The notes under the pieces were generated by a model. That model was not told the origin of the DNA and made no database searches. It saw only the letters and a list, made by a program, of their open reading frames with translations. This document shows, piece by piece, positions 8,827-17,790 of a stretch of DNA of 17,790 nucleotides (within the stretch, counting starts at the first letter, position 1; each line of letters begins with the position of its first letter). Both the position numbers and the translations under genes were made by a program. The stretch covers positions 1 to 17,790 of the forward strand of contig QZLH01000346.1 of assembly GCA_003833135.1 (NCBI GenBank), given 5' to 3'. The DNA comes from Oehlia diaphana (Eukaryota; Glomeromycota; Glomeromycetes; Glomerales; Glomeraceae).

Positions 8827-9968
8827 ATTTACGAATACAAGTTAAAAATCATAGAATAATTAAGATGCATTTTGATTTATTTATTTATATACTTAGTTCA
8901 TCATTTTTTCGTTTTTGATATTATATGATATTATATATGATTGAAACACATATGGTTTTCGGCCATAGTTTATTATATGATTTACTTATTTTATTTTTAT
9001 TATTATTTTATTTATTTTTTTTAATTGCAGTATATAACAAGTATCTAGTTTATGTTTAACACTAATTATAGAGTATCATGAAACTTTTCTTTACATAAAT
9101 AAAATCAGTTTATAACTGAACAATATATGAGTAGGATGATTGATTGATTGGTTTTAGCAGTCCATGATTGATTTAAAAATTGATTGGCCACCGATGCACA
9201 AGCATCCAAAAATATTACTTATAGTATTTGACTAAGTGTAATACCGTAGTATTCAATTTTTCATTATATATAAATTTTTTTTTTTTTAATAAACTCACTA
9301 AATATAAAAATATGAAAATGAAAACGTTGTTCAATTAGCACACTGATTTATTTATCTTAATTATATAAGGAAAAGTTATGTAGTACATACATCTATTTAT
9401 CAAAATATAATTTCTAATGATAAAGCATAACTTGTAAAAATATATATAGTTAATTACTAAATCTCTTCGTATTTCAACTTATGGCTTCATTGTTTAAACA
9501 CTTACTATTATTAGACTTTGGCCAAAAAAATTTTATGTAAGTAGCTTGAATGACTAAGGTATTTATTTAACATTAATATAAAAATTTATAATTAAATAAA
9601 TACCGCAATAACATATTTGTACGGTACCCAAAAATAAGCAACTTATAAAATTTATTGAAAATTCTTTGTAAAATTTTAACAGACAATATAATAAATGTAA
9701 TTATAATAGAAAATAATGTTTAATGAAGAAAATTATAAAATTATGCTATTCTGACATTAAAATCAAGCTCTATTCTGTCATTAAAAGTATCATCATCCTA
9801 ATTAGTACTTTAATCGTCAGTTTCATTGATTAACAATGTAACAATTTCTGATTATATATTAATACTTTCCCACTTCGATAATCATAAATGATGATTTTGG
9901 CGCAGCTTAATAAAAAAAAAAAAGTTGTAGATTTCGAACAATATATTTGTATCCAAAAATAAACAATC
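8827..9968. other. Intergenic region between convergent kinases A and B
   Basis: Both flanking genes end into this gap, so it should hold two 3' untranslated regions. It is AT-rich with simple repeats (TTATTTTATTTTTATTATT around 8986-9020, GATTGATTGATTGG around 9138-9151). No gene, RNA or clear mobile element is seen. The two gene ends show no obvious extended inverted similarity, so the paralogue pair is not a simple palindromic duplication at this scale. Confidence 0.5.
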
Positions 9969-11356
9969 CTATAATAAAATACTCGATATATTATCATAAT
10001 TTTCATAATAATCATCAGAATTTTTTGGTTCAGGAAGATTAATAAAATTAAGTAATTTACTTATATAAATATCTTTAGGGCGCAGCTCATTTGTTAAGTT
10101 AGTAGAAGTATTATTAATTTTTTCTGATTCCTCAATTTGTCTAATTAATTCCGTTTTAGTTGATTCTGTTTTGTCCCTATTATGTCGCTTAAATTCATCT
10201 AACCATTCAGTGAAAATTTTTGAAATATCCTTCATATTTGGTCGATTTAGTGGATTTGCATCTAAACACCTTTTAATTAAATGCAAAATTAATTGAGGTA
10301 CATTAATACTAAATCTCGGTCTTAACCCTTCACAAATCTTCAATGCTAAATATTCATTATGTTCAATTTCATAATATGGAGGTATTCCTGAAATTACTTC
10401 ATACATAATTATACCAAAACTATAAATGTCGGATTCTTTAGTGTAAGGTTGTCCCCTTAAAATTTCAGGAGCTACATAAGGTAATACACCATATATACTA
10501 TTATCAGTAATATTCAATTCCTTGTAATTTGCTGGTTTACATAATCCCACGTCAGTTATGTAAGCATTTTGTTTAAAGATTAATATATTTCCAATATGTA
10601 AATTTCGATGAAGTATTTCCTTTTCATGAATTTTCTTAAGTCCAATTACAATACATAGCAAGGCAATAATCCTACGTCTCAGTTTTAAATCATAAGGCTG
10701 GCTATTATATGGCGCTTTACGTTTAAAATAATTTTGTAATTTCCCAGCATACGCCAAAACTATAATATAATCTTTAGTGTCTGGATCTTGACTTATTCCA
10801 TAATATCCAATGTATTGATATGGTAGAAATAATTCAACATGTGGTATAATCTAAATTATTAAATAAATTACTGGTAAATTAACAAATAAAGATAAACATA
10901 AAAATTTTCACCATAATTAATTTATACCTCATTAATAAAATCCAATGTGATATTCTGTGAATTATTTAAACTTTTAAGAGCTACATGTTTATTTGAACCA
11001 CGCCTTTGCCAACTATTTTTACTCAGATCCCAATGTGATATATGTCCATCCTTCCAAATTGCGCTACATACTTTGCCAAACCCGCCTTTTGCAATATATT
11101 CAACTTTAGAAAATCTATCATAAGGTATCCACTCTAATAATTGAAATTTATTTTTTGCTGACAACTGACTGTTCTGAATAAATTTATCAACGTCATCATT
11201 GCCACTAGTCCAATTGTTAAAATTTTGTTGAAATCTTTTTGAATTACAAGCTTGACACCAAATCCGACCAGTATTTATTTGTTGACATTCTACGCACCAT
11301 CCATGTTTATTTTCTTCTACGTTTGATTGATTCATAATATGAATAGTATTAGTCAT
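9969..11356 (-). CDS. Kinase B: TKL-family paralogue, predicted pseudokinase (two exons)
   Basis: The predicted protein has 436 residues from exons 11356-10928 and 10850-9969. It is closely similar to kinase A from the cysteine unit onward but has only one four-cysteine unit (C21, C24, C34, C37), then WTSGN (49-53). It keeps the glycine loop GGFGKV (91-96), the beta-3 lysine (K128), DVG (D243) and APE (270-272). The catalytic loop, however, reads HRNLHIGN: the essential aspartate is asparagine (N226, codon 10602-10604). One transition from GAT to AAT explains this. It may bind ATP but is unlikely to phosphorylate, so it probably acts as a scaffold or allosteric partner. It stops at DNISSILL, without the ECAITD tail of kinase A. 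A second ATG (11335) begins MNQSN, similar to MNQLN in kinase A, and could be the real start. Confidence 0.85.
10851..10927 (-). other. Kinase B intron (phase 0, 77 bp)
   Basis: On the minus strand the donor GTATAA follows GAG (E143) and the acceptor is AATTTAG. Splicing joins LDFINE to IIPHVELF and keeps the frame through GISQDPDTKDYIIV, which matches GISQDPITKEYIIV in kinase A. Confidence 0.85.
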
Positions 11357-11448
11357 TAATTAAATTTATTTCAAAATAATTCTGCTATGCTTTTATAAAA
11401 ATTTATGTGATCCATGTGATCGACAAAATCCAATAAATGAATACGTAA

Positions 11449-12140
11449 TGATCAATTATCAATCGGCTTTTTTTGGCAAGTATGGAATCATTTATCTATT
11501 TAATTTATGCATTATCGGCTAAAATAGGATAATTTTTATGGCAAGAATGAGTTTCTATTAATTATTAATCGATAAGACTATTCATGAATTTTATAGGAAG
11601 TTTGCAGTACGAAATAAAGTATATCATGTTTTTGACCAAAAATCATATTCCCTATATGATCACGGAATTTGTGTCACGTAATAATTTTGCAATAACGCGC
11701 CAACCCTAAGGTACACATTATACTTGCTATACTTGCTATCCGTCCAGCACGTGACAATGCATAATTATTAATTTGTAAAACTAAATTTTAATCAATACGA
11801 ACGAATATTAAATATTGTTATTTTAATATTTATTATATTTTCATATGTTCAAAAAAAAAATGTAAGGTTATCCTAACTTTTAAATTCAACTTTTAAATTC
11901 CAAATTTGAAATTCGTATGAAACTTTTATAGCAAAAAAGGTCCTATTGTGCTAATCAAGTTTCAATTATAATGTGAATATTTTATGCCAGCCGTTCTTTC
12001 TATATTTGTTAATCGAGAAAATTATTTATAGCAAGAATGAACCATGTAACAATTTCACATAAATTATGCTATTCTTTTTTATAGCTATATTGTGGTTAAG
12101 AATTATAAGCTTTTATGGAAAGAATCAGAATAAAGAATAA
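11449..12140. repeat. Dispersed repeat, copy 2 of a direct pair (with internal insertion)
   Basis: It matches 4795-5262 in the same orientation and begins about 95 bp upstream of the kinase B start codon. Compared with copy 1 it has extra DNA of roughly 165 bp (about 11598-11770). That extra DNA contains GTCACGT (11673-11679) and ACGTGAC (11749-11755) as an inverted pair, and an ATACTTGCT tandem. The 3' block from AACCATGTAACAATTTCACA to AAGCTTTTATGG is the best preserved. Confidence 0.7.
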
Positions 12141-12564
12141 ATATCTTTCCTTAAAAAAAAAAAAATAATAATTAAATACAGAAATAAATAGAAATAAATA
12201 TGCATATCTTTGAACGTTACCTCCATAAAATAAGAAATGAATTTCTCACGCTAGATATATTTCCTGTTAACAATCCTACTGTATCACTGCTCACTAGCAG
12301 TCTAGCATCAATGTTGTCTTGTTCTTCATCCTATTCTTGTTATAAAAGCTTCTTATCCCAAATAAGCTTCTATGAATTTCAATAAATGATAAATGTGACT
12401 ATTATTGTTGATAATGACGAATTTGATGACTATCCATTATAAATTTGTTTTAAAAACATTTTTCGGTTACTAATTAAAAAAAAAATATAAAAATTAATGG
12501 TAAACTTACTGATTAATAATTTATTTGCGTTATTAATCAACTAGGAAACGGTAACCGTTAATGC

Positions 12565-12798
12565 GTCCGAAGCGTCATAAATCACATGCTCATAAAATTA
12601 AACTATACGAAATTAAATTGCATAATAATTTTTAAAGATATTTTAAAACAGGGGAACATAAACAAAAAGTGTTATATACGTAAACAAATCCAAGGTTACA
12701 CCTGATCCTAAGATTTTATTGGTCATATACGTGTGCGGACAGACAACACATGCATGGTTTGGAGTAGAATGGAAGTGTCCTACGCTTACGCTTCGGAC
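12565..12798. repeat. Interval bounded by exact 11-bp inverted repeats
   Basis: GTCCGAAGCGT (12565-12575) and ACGCTTCGGAC (12788-12798) are exact reverse complements and unusually GC-rich for this DNA. The right arm is preceded by a partial second copy (TACGCTTACGCTT). It may be a small DNA element or a pair of protein-binding sites; no target duplication is evident. Confidence 0.4.
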
Positions 12799-12849
12799 AA
12801 TGATCTCTTTGTTTGAAGACCTAGTTTTTCACCATCCGATAGTAAACTA

Positions 12850-12965
12850 GAATGTTGACTTGATATAGGATAATAGGAATATTTCCTTGCTGCAGAACAG
12901 ATATAATTTGACTCCAACATTCTTCGTCATCTTTCTGCATAAACCATCAGCATTACTTTGAGCAA
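12850..12965 (-). other. GC-richer patch, possible gene remnant
   Basis: Base composition here rises above the surroundings. On the minus strand one short frame from an ATG reads MQKDDEECWSQIISVLQQGN and continues for a total of about 37 codons. An overlapping frame reads MLESNYICSAARKYSYYPIS and onwards. Both look more protein-like than neighbouring sequence, but they are too short and conflict with each other. It could be an exon remnant or chance. Confidence 0.2.
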
Positions 12966-13308
12966 ATTAAGGGAAAGCACTTCTAAGTAACTAAAATACA
13001 CATATGTATATATATATAATAAAACATTAACATCGAAAAAATTACTATGAATATGTGTAAAGTTTATTTTTTTGAATACATGAAAAAATAACGAACACAT
13101 GATTTAGCTAATATCACGTGACATTCATTTTGGCCAGTTTATTTTATTTAAAATCATATATTTTTTCAAGTGTTGAAAGTACTACATTTTATTGTCTAGT
13201 ATAGACTTCCAGCACCATATTTAATTTATTTAATATACAAAGTTTTAAATAAAACAAAAAAAAATAAATAAAGAAAATAATACTTTTAAAATTGATAAAA
13301 ATTCTTTA

Positions 13309-13475
13309 TAATTTATTTTTAATTTACAAATTCTATTTAACAACAAAAAAAATAAATAAATAAAAATAAATCACACTTAATTGAGTAATATAAAATAAAA
13401 CAATGTAGTTTATGAGTATTTACTTAATTTATTTTAATGTAGAAATTCTATTTAACAAGCAAAAAATAAAGAAAA
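13309..13475. repeat. Pair of A-rich direct repeats
   Basis: TTTATTTTAATTTACAAATT onwards, to the TTTAACAACAAAAAA run (about 13309-13356), recurs as TTTATTTTAATGTAGAAATT onwards (about 13427-13470), with a period of about 118 bp. It is probably an old tandem duplication. Confidence 0.45.
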
Positions 13476-13549
13476 AAATAAAGAAATTCCAAAAGTCTTC
13501 GTCATAAAAGAAATAAATGATCTCCCGAAGTCTTTCTTCATCATGTTTC

Positions 13550-13586
13550 TGGGTGGTGTAAGGCTGAGCCCGTGATAAGCCACCCA
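13550..13586. repeat. GC-rich hairpin within AT-rich DNA
   Basis: TGGGTGG (13550-13556) pairs with CCACCCA (13580-13586), with a smaller inner GGCT-GA-GCCC stem. The GC-rich stem-loop stands out sharply from its context and could be part of a SINE-like repeat or a structured RNA. No flanking promoter or tRNA signature was found. Confidence 0.4.
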
Positions 13587-14419
13587 ACCTTAAACGTTAA
13601 TGCTTTTATTAGTAATTATAAAATACAAAATAATTAATCAAACCCGAGTTCATGCTTGGTTCTAAATAAAATATAATGAAAATAAAAATAAACTAATAAA
13701 ATAATTAATATTTCTCAATCCAACACTCTCTTATTATTAATAAATTTCCATTATTAAAGATTTACAATGTCAAACTTTGATAGTTTCCCTTAAATGAACA
13801 TTACTTCGCATTTCGTTCATCTTTCATAAATTCTCATATCGGAACAATGAATTTATTAACAAAATATTTCTAATTTTCCCCTTACTAATATTTATCGATT
13901 ATTTCTCTATATACTTGAAAATACTACGCCTCTTTTTAATTCCAAAATTTGCTCTTTTTATAATTTTTGAGTTCCCGTGTAATTATGTGTCCCTATTATT
14001 TCATTTAAACATATCAGATTTGTTTTAATCCATTCAGTTATAATTAATTTACTTATCTTTTTCCACTTATAAATTCAATATAATAATATAATATTCTTAA
14101 ATCCAAAATTAACTTTTCATTGTGATTTCTAATTCTTAAATTCTACGTCATTGTCACAATGATTGTCATTTCGTAATTCTTAAGTTCATTCTATTAGTAT
14201 ATGATCTACAATTCCTTTGTCACAAAAACTTTCCCTTTTATAATCATACCGATTATATGTCTATTGTTATAATAACAGTTATCTATATATCCCTTTACTC
14301 TTTCAAAAAATTAAAAAATAATTATTTACAAGTATTATAATCCAATAAATGGGACTATATGGTACAATTTAGTGTCATGTATCTGGACTTCATATTCAAA
14401 TAAAAATATTTCTATCTAA

Positions 14420-14458
14420 ACTAAATATAATACTGCGCCCTACACTTAATAATTCACT
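14420..14458. repeat. Dispersed repeat fragment, copy 2
   Basis: CTAAATATAATACTGCGCC followed by TACACTTAATAATTCAC matches 119-161 in the same orientation with a few changes. Confidence 0.55.
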
Positions 14459-14476
14459 AGATAAATTCTGTCAGCG

Positions 14477-14596
14477 GATCGGAATGTTGATCATTTGCAA
14501 AAATTAATGTCAATTGCTTCAATTTGAAGTCTCTTTGCCGTATAAAAAAAATTACTGTTAATTCCAGAAAAATGATCAACATTCAACATTCCGATC
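14477..14596. mobile_element. Foldback (MITE-like) repeat, about 120 bp
   Basis: GATCGGAATGTTGATCATTT (14477-14496) is the reverse complement of the sequence at 14570-14596, except that the right arm has a 7-bp internal duplication (ATTCAAC). It lies just after repeat fragment copy 2, so the two may be one element. Confidence 0.5.
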
Positions 14597-14619
14597 AAAG
14601 ATCGAATCAGATAAAAATA

Positions 14620-14760
14620 TAACCGATTAATCAGTTTAAATCGGTTGAATATAACTGAATATTCAGTTTAAACCGGTTTAAATATAACTGGTTTACATTC
14701 GATTATATCATTTCGAATTGGTTTAAAACTGGTTAGTAAAAATCAATCTGGTTCTAACAT
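14620..14760. repeat. Palindrome-rich block (AACCGG/TTTAAA words)
   Basis: Recurring words AACCGATT, AATCGGTT, CAGTTTAAA, AACTGGTTT and ATATAACTG make a degenerate repeat. It includes a perfect 16-bp palindrome, TTTAAACCGGTTTAAA, at 14667-14682. Confidence 0.5.
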
Positions 14761-15652
14761 CTAGCCAAAAAAACTTAAGTAAAAACCAAAATATGAATAA
14801 TTATTGGTTACTTAAAATAAATTAACATTTCAAATCAAAAAATCATTTTGATTGGTTTGAGTAATTCTGGCAATCAGTAGCATGTCTGAATCAGCAGGTG
14901 GAAATTTTATTAGGTGTTTTTTAATACTTATCTTTGTTTTATTATTATTATTGGTATATTATTTGTATTATTCCCTATTTATGAAAAGTCTAATAAATGA
15001 TCATTTTTATGGATATTATTCCAAAAAGCTTGTATATATGATCAAGTAATAAAAATTTTTTATAGAATATAAATTAAAAATCATATTTAGTGTAAATATC
15101 TTTTACATAATCAACTATCAAATGTGAGGAAGGACAGATTAAGAAGATTTATTTAAAATTAGCTTATAAGACAAAGTTAACCTTCTGAATTGAATAGGAA
15201 ATTGTAAAAATAATTGCTTTTTTGCCACTTAGATATGCTGGATGATATTTTCCACATACATCTTTATTAAGAAATGTTAATATGATCTGGAAAAAAAATT
15301 CATAATAAATTAGTTAATTACTACTGAAATAATTTATAAATGCTGTAAACAAACAATAAAGTTTTAAAAAATATTTCATAAAGTTAAATTAATTATATAT
15401 AATTATGTATTATGTCGTATTAATAATGTAATTTCATAAATAGATAAAGAATATTTTTGCAAATTTTAAATAATATCAAAAAACGATGGCTGAATAGGTA
15501 TTAACGGCGGTGGCTGAAAAAAGTTAACAATATAAATAAAATACAAGTCATTGAAATAAATATAAAAATTTTTACATTATTTATTTTTAATTTTATATAT
15601 AAGAATTATTTTGATACTTTATATTTAATATTTGGAAAGTTAAAAAAAAGAT

Positions 15653-15843
15653 TTATTTAAATTACAAACTAAGAAATCTGTAAAATATTTACTACTCTAG
15701 CCTTAGTGTTTAAATAATTCTAAAACAAGAGAATACACATATGAATAAAATATAAAAAAAAGGAAATTATTTAAATTACAAACTAAGAATATTGTAAAAT
15801 ATTTTACTAGTACTCTAGCCTTAGTGTTTAAATAAATCTAAAC
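15653..15843. repeat. Direct repeat pair, period about 114 bp
   Basis: TTATTTAAATTACAAACTAA onwards, through ACTCTAGCCTTAGTGTTTAA, occurs at about 15653-15725 and again at about 15767-15843, with small indels. It lies just downstream of the kinase C stop and could be in its 3' flank. It is consistent with a local tandem duplication. Confidence 0.65.
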
Positions 15844-16016
15844 AACACTTTCTGTTAAATGTATGACATCAAATATTACTTATAAAAAAACAATTCTTAT
15901 AAAAATTCAAATATTACTATTTGTAATATCTAAATAATTAAATAAATAAAATTAATTTCACATAAATATTTGCAAAATAAATTCTTTTTATATACTATAT
16001 TACATACCTAATGACT

Positions 16017-17790
16017 TCAAATCAAACAATCATCCAAATTTTCACTTAATAACATTTTGTTCACTTTTACACTAGCTTGTGAATCTTCACTTTCAAGAAT
16101 TTCATTCAACTGTTTACTAGTAAAATCAAGTAAGCGACTTTTATAATATGCTTGTGGATGTGATTCATTAACAAGATTGTTATAATGTCGAATTGGTGCT
16201 TTTATAAATTCCATAATGCTGCTTTTTAATTCTTCATTAATTTCATTATCTTTAGGAAAGAAAATCCATTTTGTAATAGTTTCTAATACTTCTTTAGAAG
16301 ATGGTCTTTTTGATGAATCTTCATTCCAACATATTTTCATTAAATCTACATAACATTGTGGAGTATTTTCAATAATTTCAGGACGTTCACCTTTACAAAT
16401 ACTCAAACTAAGTTGAATATCTTGTGCTCTATTATTAAATGGTGGTACCCCGGATGTAAGTTCCCACATAATCATAGAAAAACTATATATATCACTAGCT
16501 GGCGTATAAGATTTGCCTCTTAAAACTTCAGGAGCCATAAATGGCATTACACCATAAATATCATACTTTCCCAAAAACGATTTTACAGGTTGACATAATC
16601 CTAAATCACTAATATAAATTTTATCCTTATTCGAATCATTATGATTTAAAATATTACCATCATGAAAATCACAATGAATAAGATTTTTTTCATGTATCTC
16701 ACTAAGTCCAGAAATAATTTCGTACAACATATATAATTTTTGATTCCAATTATATTTGACTATTCTTGTTAAATTTTCTCTTAAATTACCATTATTTGCG
16801 TAATCCATTACTACCATATATTTTGAAATATTTTGATCTTCTGTATCTTCTGTAAATCCATAAATAAGTATAATTTCAAATGAACTTAAAACACTTGTAT
16901 GATATTCCCACTATAAATAATAATAATAATTTATTAATATAAGTAAATTTTAATTTAAATTAAAAATAGAAAAAAAAATATACTATCATACTTCTTTTAA
17001 AAATTCATTTAAATTTTCATTTAAATTCTTGGGACATTTAAGAATTACTTCTTTATCTTTTTTATCATTATATAACCAAGTAGCTTTATATATAGTACCA
17101 AATCCTCCTTCATTAAGATATTTAACATCTTTAAATTTGTTATAAGGAATCCATCTTAATTTACTTTTAAGAATAAAATCATCTATAATTGTATTTCCAC
17201 TTTTCCCAAATCTACAAATTTAAATAATTAAAAAAATTATATTATAGAAATTATAGATTGTATTATAATTTACACAAAACAAATTATTACTTACTCTAAA
17301 ATATAAATAGGAATTTAATGTAATATAATATAGGTCTTAATTTTTGTATAAATACGTATAATAACCTATAATTTACAACTTACCAACTAAAATAACAGAT
17401 ATTTTACAAATGAAAGAATTCAGTTAACAAATAAATATTATATAAAATATATAATGATATTGATACTTACAAACTAGAATATAAAGAATTTTTTAATAAA
17501 GAAATTAGTTAGTTTAAATTTATATGTAAAAATTATAAGTAATAATAGAATTAAATAAATAACTAACTTACAATCTATTAAATAAAGAAATTAGTTAGTT
17601 TAAATTATATGTAAATATTATAACAATAAGTAATAATAGAATTAAATAAATAACTTACTCCCTATATTATTTAATATATTTTTAAATAAAAAAATTAGTT
17701 AGTTTAAATTATATGTAAACATTATAACAATAAGTAATAATAGAATTAAATAAATAACTTATGACTTACGATCTATAAAATAAAGAAATT
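16017..17790 (-). CDS. Kinase C: TKL-family protein kinase, 5' end beyond the window, with a microexon chain
   Basis: The minus-strand exons seen are 16910-16017, 17211-16992 and, further 5', 17295 (1 nt) and five 3-nt microexons at 17384-17386, 17471-17473, 17572-17574, 17659-17661 and 17770-17772. The large exons give FGKSGN, a linker, the glycine loop EGGFGTIY, the beta-3 lysine in VILK, and then WEYHTSVLSS onward. The catalytic loop is IHCDFHDGN: the aspartate is kept and the usual arginine is cysteine, a variant I recall in this fungal family. SDLG replaces DFG; APE and DIYSF follow. The tail ends ENLDDCLI. Catalysis is probably retained, without RD-type activation-loop control. The N-terminal cysteine region lies outside the window. 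The domain call is secure; the microexon structure is inferred from splice signals and the open frame. Confidence 0.8.
16911..16991 (-). other. Kinase C intron in the kinase domain (phase 0, 81 bp)
   Basis: The donor GTATGA follows GAA in NEFLKE, and the acceptor TTTATAG precedes TGGGAATATC (WEY). Its position after a glutamate matches the introns of kinases A and B, so it is ancestral to the family. Confidence 0.85.
17212..17790 (-). other. Array of consecutive introns separated by 1-3-nt microexons
   Basis: Read on the minus strand, every TAG acceptor is followed after 3 nt (once 1 nt) by a perfect GTAAGT donor. The introns run 17769-17662 (108 nt), 17658-17575 (84), 17571-17474 (98), 17470-17387 (84), 17383-17296 (88) and 17294-17212 (83), plus the 3' end of another at 17790-17773. 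The segments between them are ATC, GGA, ATT, TTT, TTG and A. The first three full introns carry the branch-site word ACTAACTAA. Joined to the next exon, the segments read x-R-N-F-F-E-F-G-K-S-G-N with all introns in the same phase. Without the 1-nt exon a TGA would form. Kinases A and B encode the matching NF...SGN stretch in one exon. Confidence 0.6.
17471..17790 (-). repeat. Tandem repeat whose unit is one microexon plus one intron
   Basis: Three and a part units share AAATTAGTTAGTTTAAATT and AATAATAGAATTAAATAAAT, and each ends in CTTAC (plus-strand view). Units run about 17471-17571, 17572-17658, 17659-17769, and the start of another at 17770. Lengths differ through an expansion next to the acceptor (for example 17663-17685). 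The repeat boundaries fall at splice junctions, so each duplication added a whole intron. The array continues past the window end. Confidence 0.75.

Larger units (their letters stand above)
11357..16016. other. Long repeat-rich intergenic region
   Basis: No gene is supported in 4.6 kb. The region contains copy 2 of the dispersed repeat (11449-12140), an interval with exact 11-bp inverted ends (12565-12798), a GC-richer patch (12750-12960), a hairpin at 13550-13586, A-rich direct repeats (13309-13475), a foldback repeat (14477-14596), a palindrome-rich block (14620-14760) and a direct repeat pair (15653-15843). A 61-codon open frame at 12200-12385 has no recognisable feature and is not called. 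Confidence 0.55.

Noticed and set aside
9830..10015. 61-codon minus-strand open frame
   Set aside because: It overlaps the 3' end of kinase B in another frame and is low-complexity.
12200..12385. 61-codon plus-strand open frame (MHIFERYLHK...)
   Set aside because: Serine-rich composition, no domain, no splice or repeat context; cannot be supported.
17471..17790. CRISPR-like reading of the tandem repeat
   Set aside because: The units are intron-like with splice signals and the variable part is A/T slippage; there are no uniform spacers, and the host is eukaryotic.
17212..17790. One long intron containing a repeat rather than many introns
   Set aside because: Not excluded, but less likely: all six donors are perfect GTAAGT placed 1-3 nt after an acceptor, and the joined segments restore the family motif in frame.

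Overview
The window looks like nuclear DNA of an arbuscular mycorrhizal fungus of the Rhizophagus (Glomeromycotina) type. The evidence is very AT-rich, homopolymer-filled intergenic DNA, short spliceosomal introns (about 77-108 bp), many small foldback repeats, and three genes of the tyrosine-kinase-like (TKL) family that is greatly expanded in these fungi. These kinases carry an N-terminal CxxC zinc-ribbon-like unit followed by a '(W)xSGN' motif. The family and organism assignment is recognition from memory, not a database result.

Layout, left to right. 1-1332: AT-rich intergenic DNA with repeat fragments. 1333-2580 (minus): an intronless 415-residue protein with a TIR/SEFIR-like N-terminal half and a helical, probably coiled-coil C-terminus. 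It sits in a sharp island of higher GC and is the best candidate for a gene acquired from bacteria. 2581-7217: a long repeat-rich gap with at least three MITE-like foldback elements and one copy of a dispersed repeat. 7218-8826 (plus): kinase A, three exons, intact catalytic residues. 9969-11356 (minus): kinase B, a two-exon paralogue facing A, whose HRD catalytic aspartate is asparagine, so it is predicted to be a pseudokinase. 11357-16016: another repeat-rich gap, including the second copy of the dispersed repeat. 16017-17790 (minus): kinase C, cut by the window edge.

The most unusual structure is the 5' part of kinase C (17212-17790). Six consecutive complete-looking introns, each starting GTAAGT and ending TAG, are separated by segments of only 3, 3, 3, 3, 3 and 1 nucleotides. 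Three of the introns are visibly tandem copies of one another. Joining all the micro-segments to the downstream exon keeps the reading frame open and gives R-N-F-F-E-F-G-K-S-G-N. This lines up with the conserved NF...SGN stretch that kinases A and B encode in one uninterrupted exon. Skipping only the 1-nt segment would create a stop codon. This points to a microexon cascade, possibly produced by tandem duplication of an intron.

Nothing ties the genes into a pathway beyond family membership. The kinases are probably signalling proteins, and the TIR-like protein may be an innate-immunity or effector-type module.
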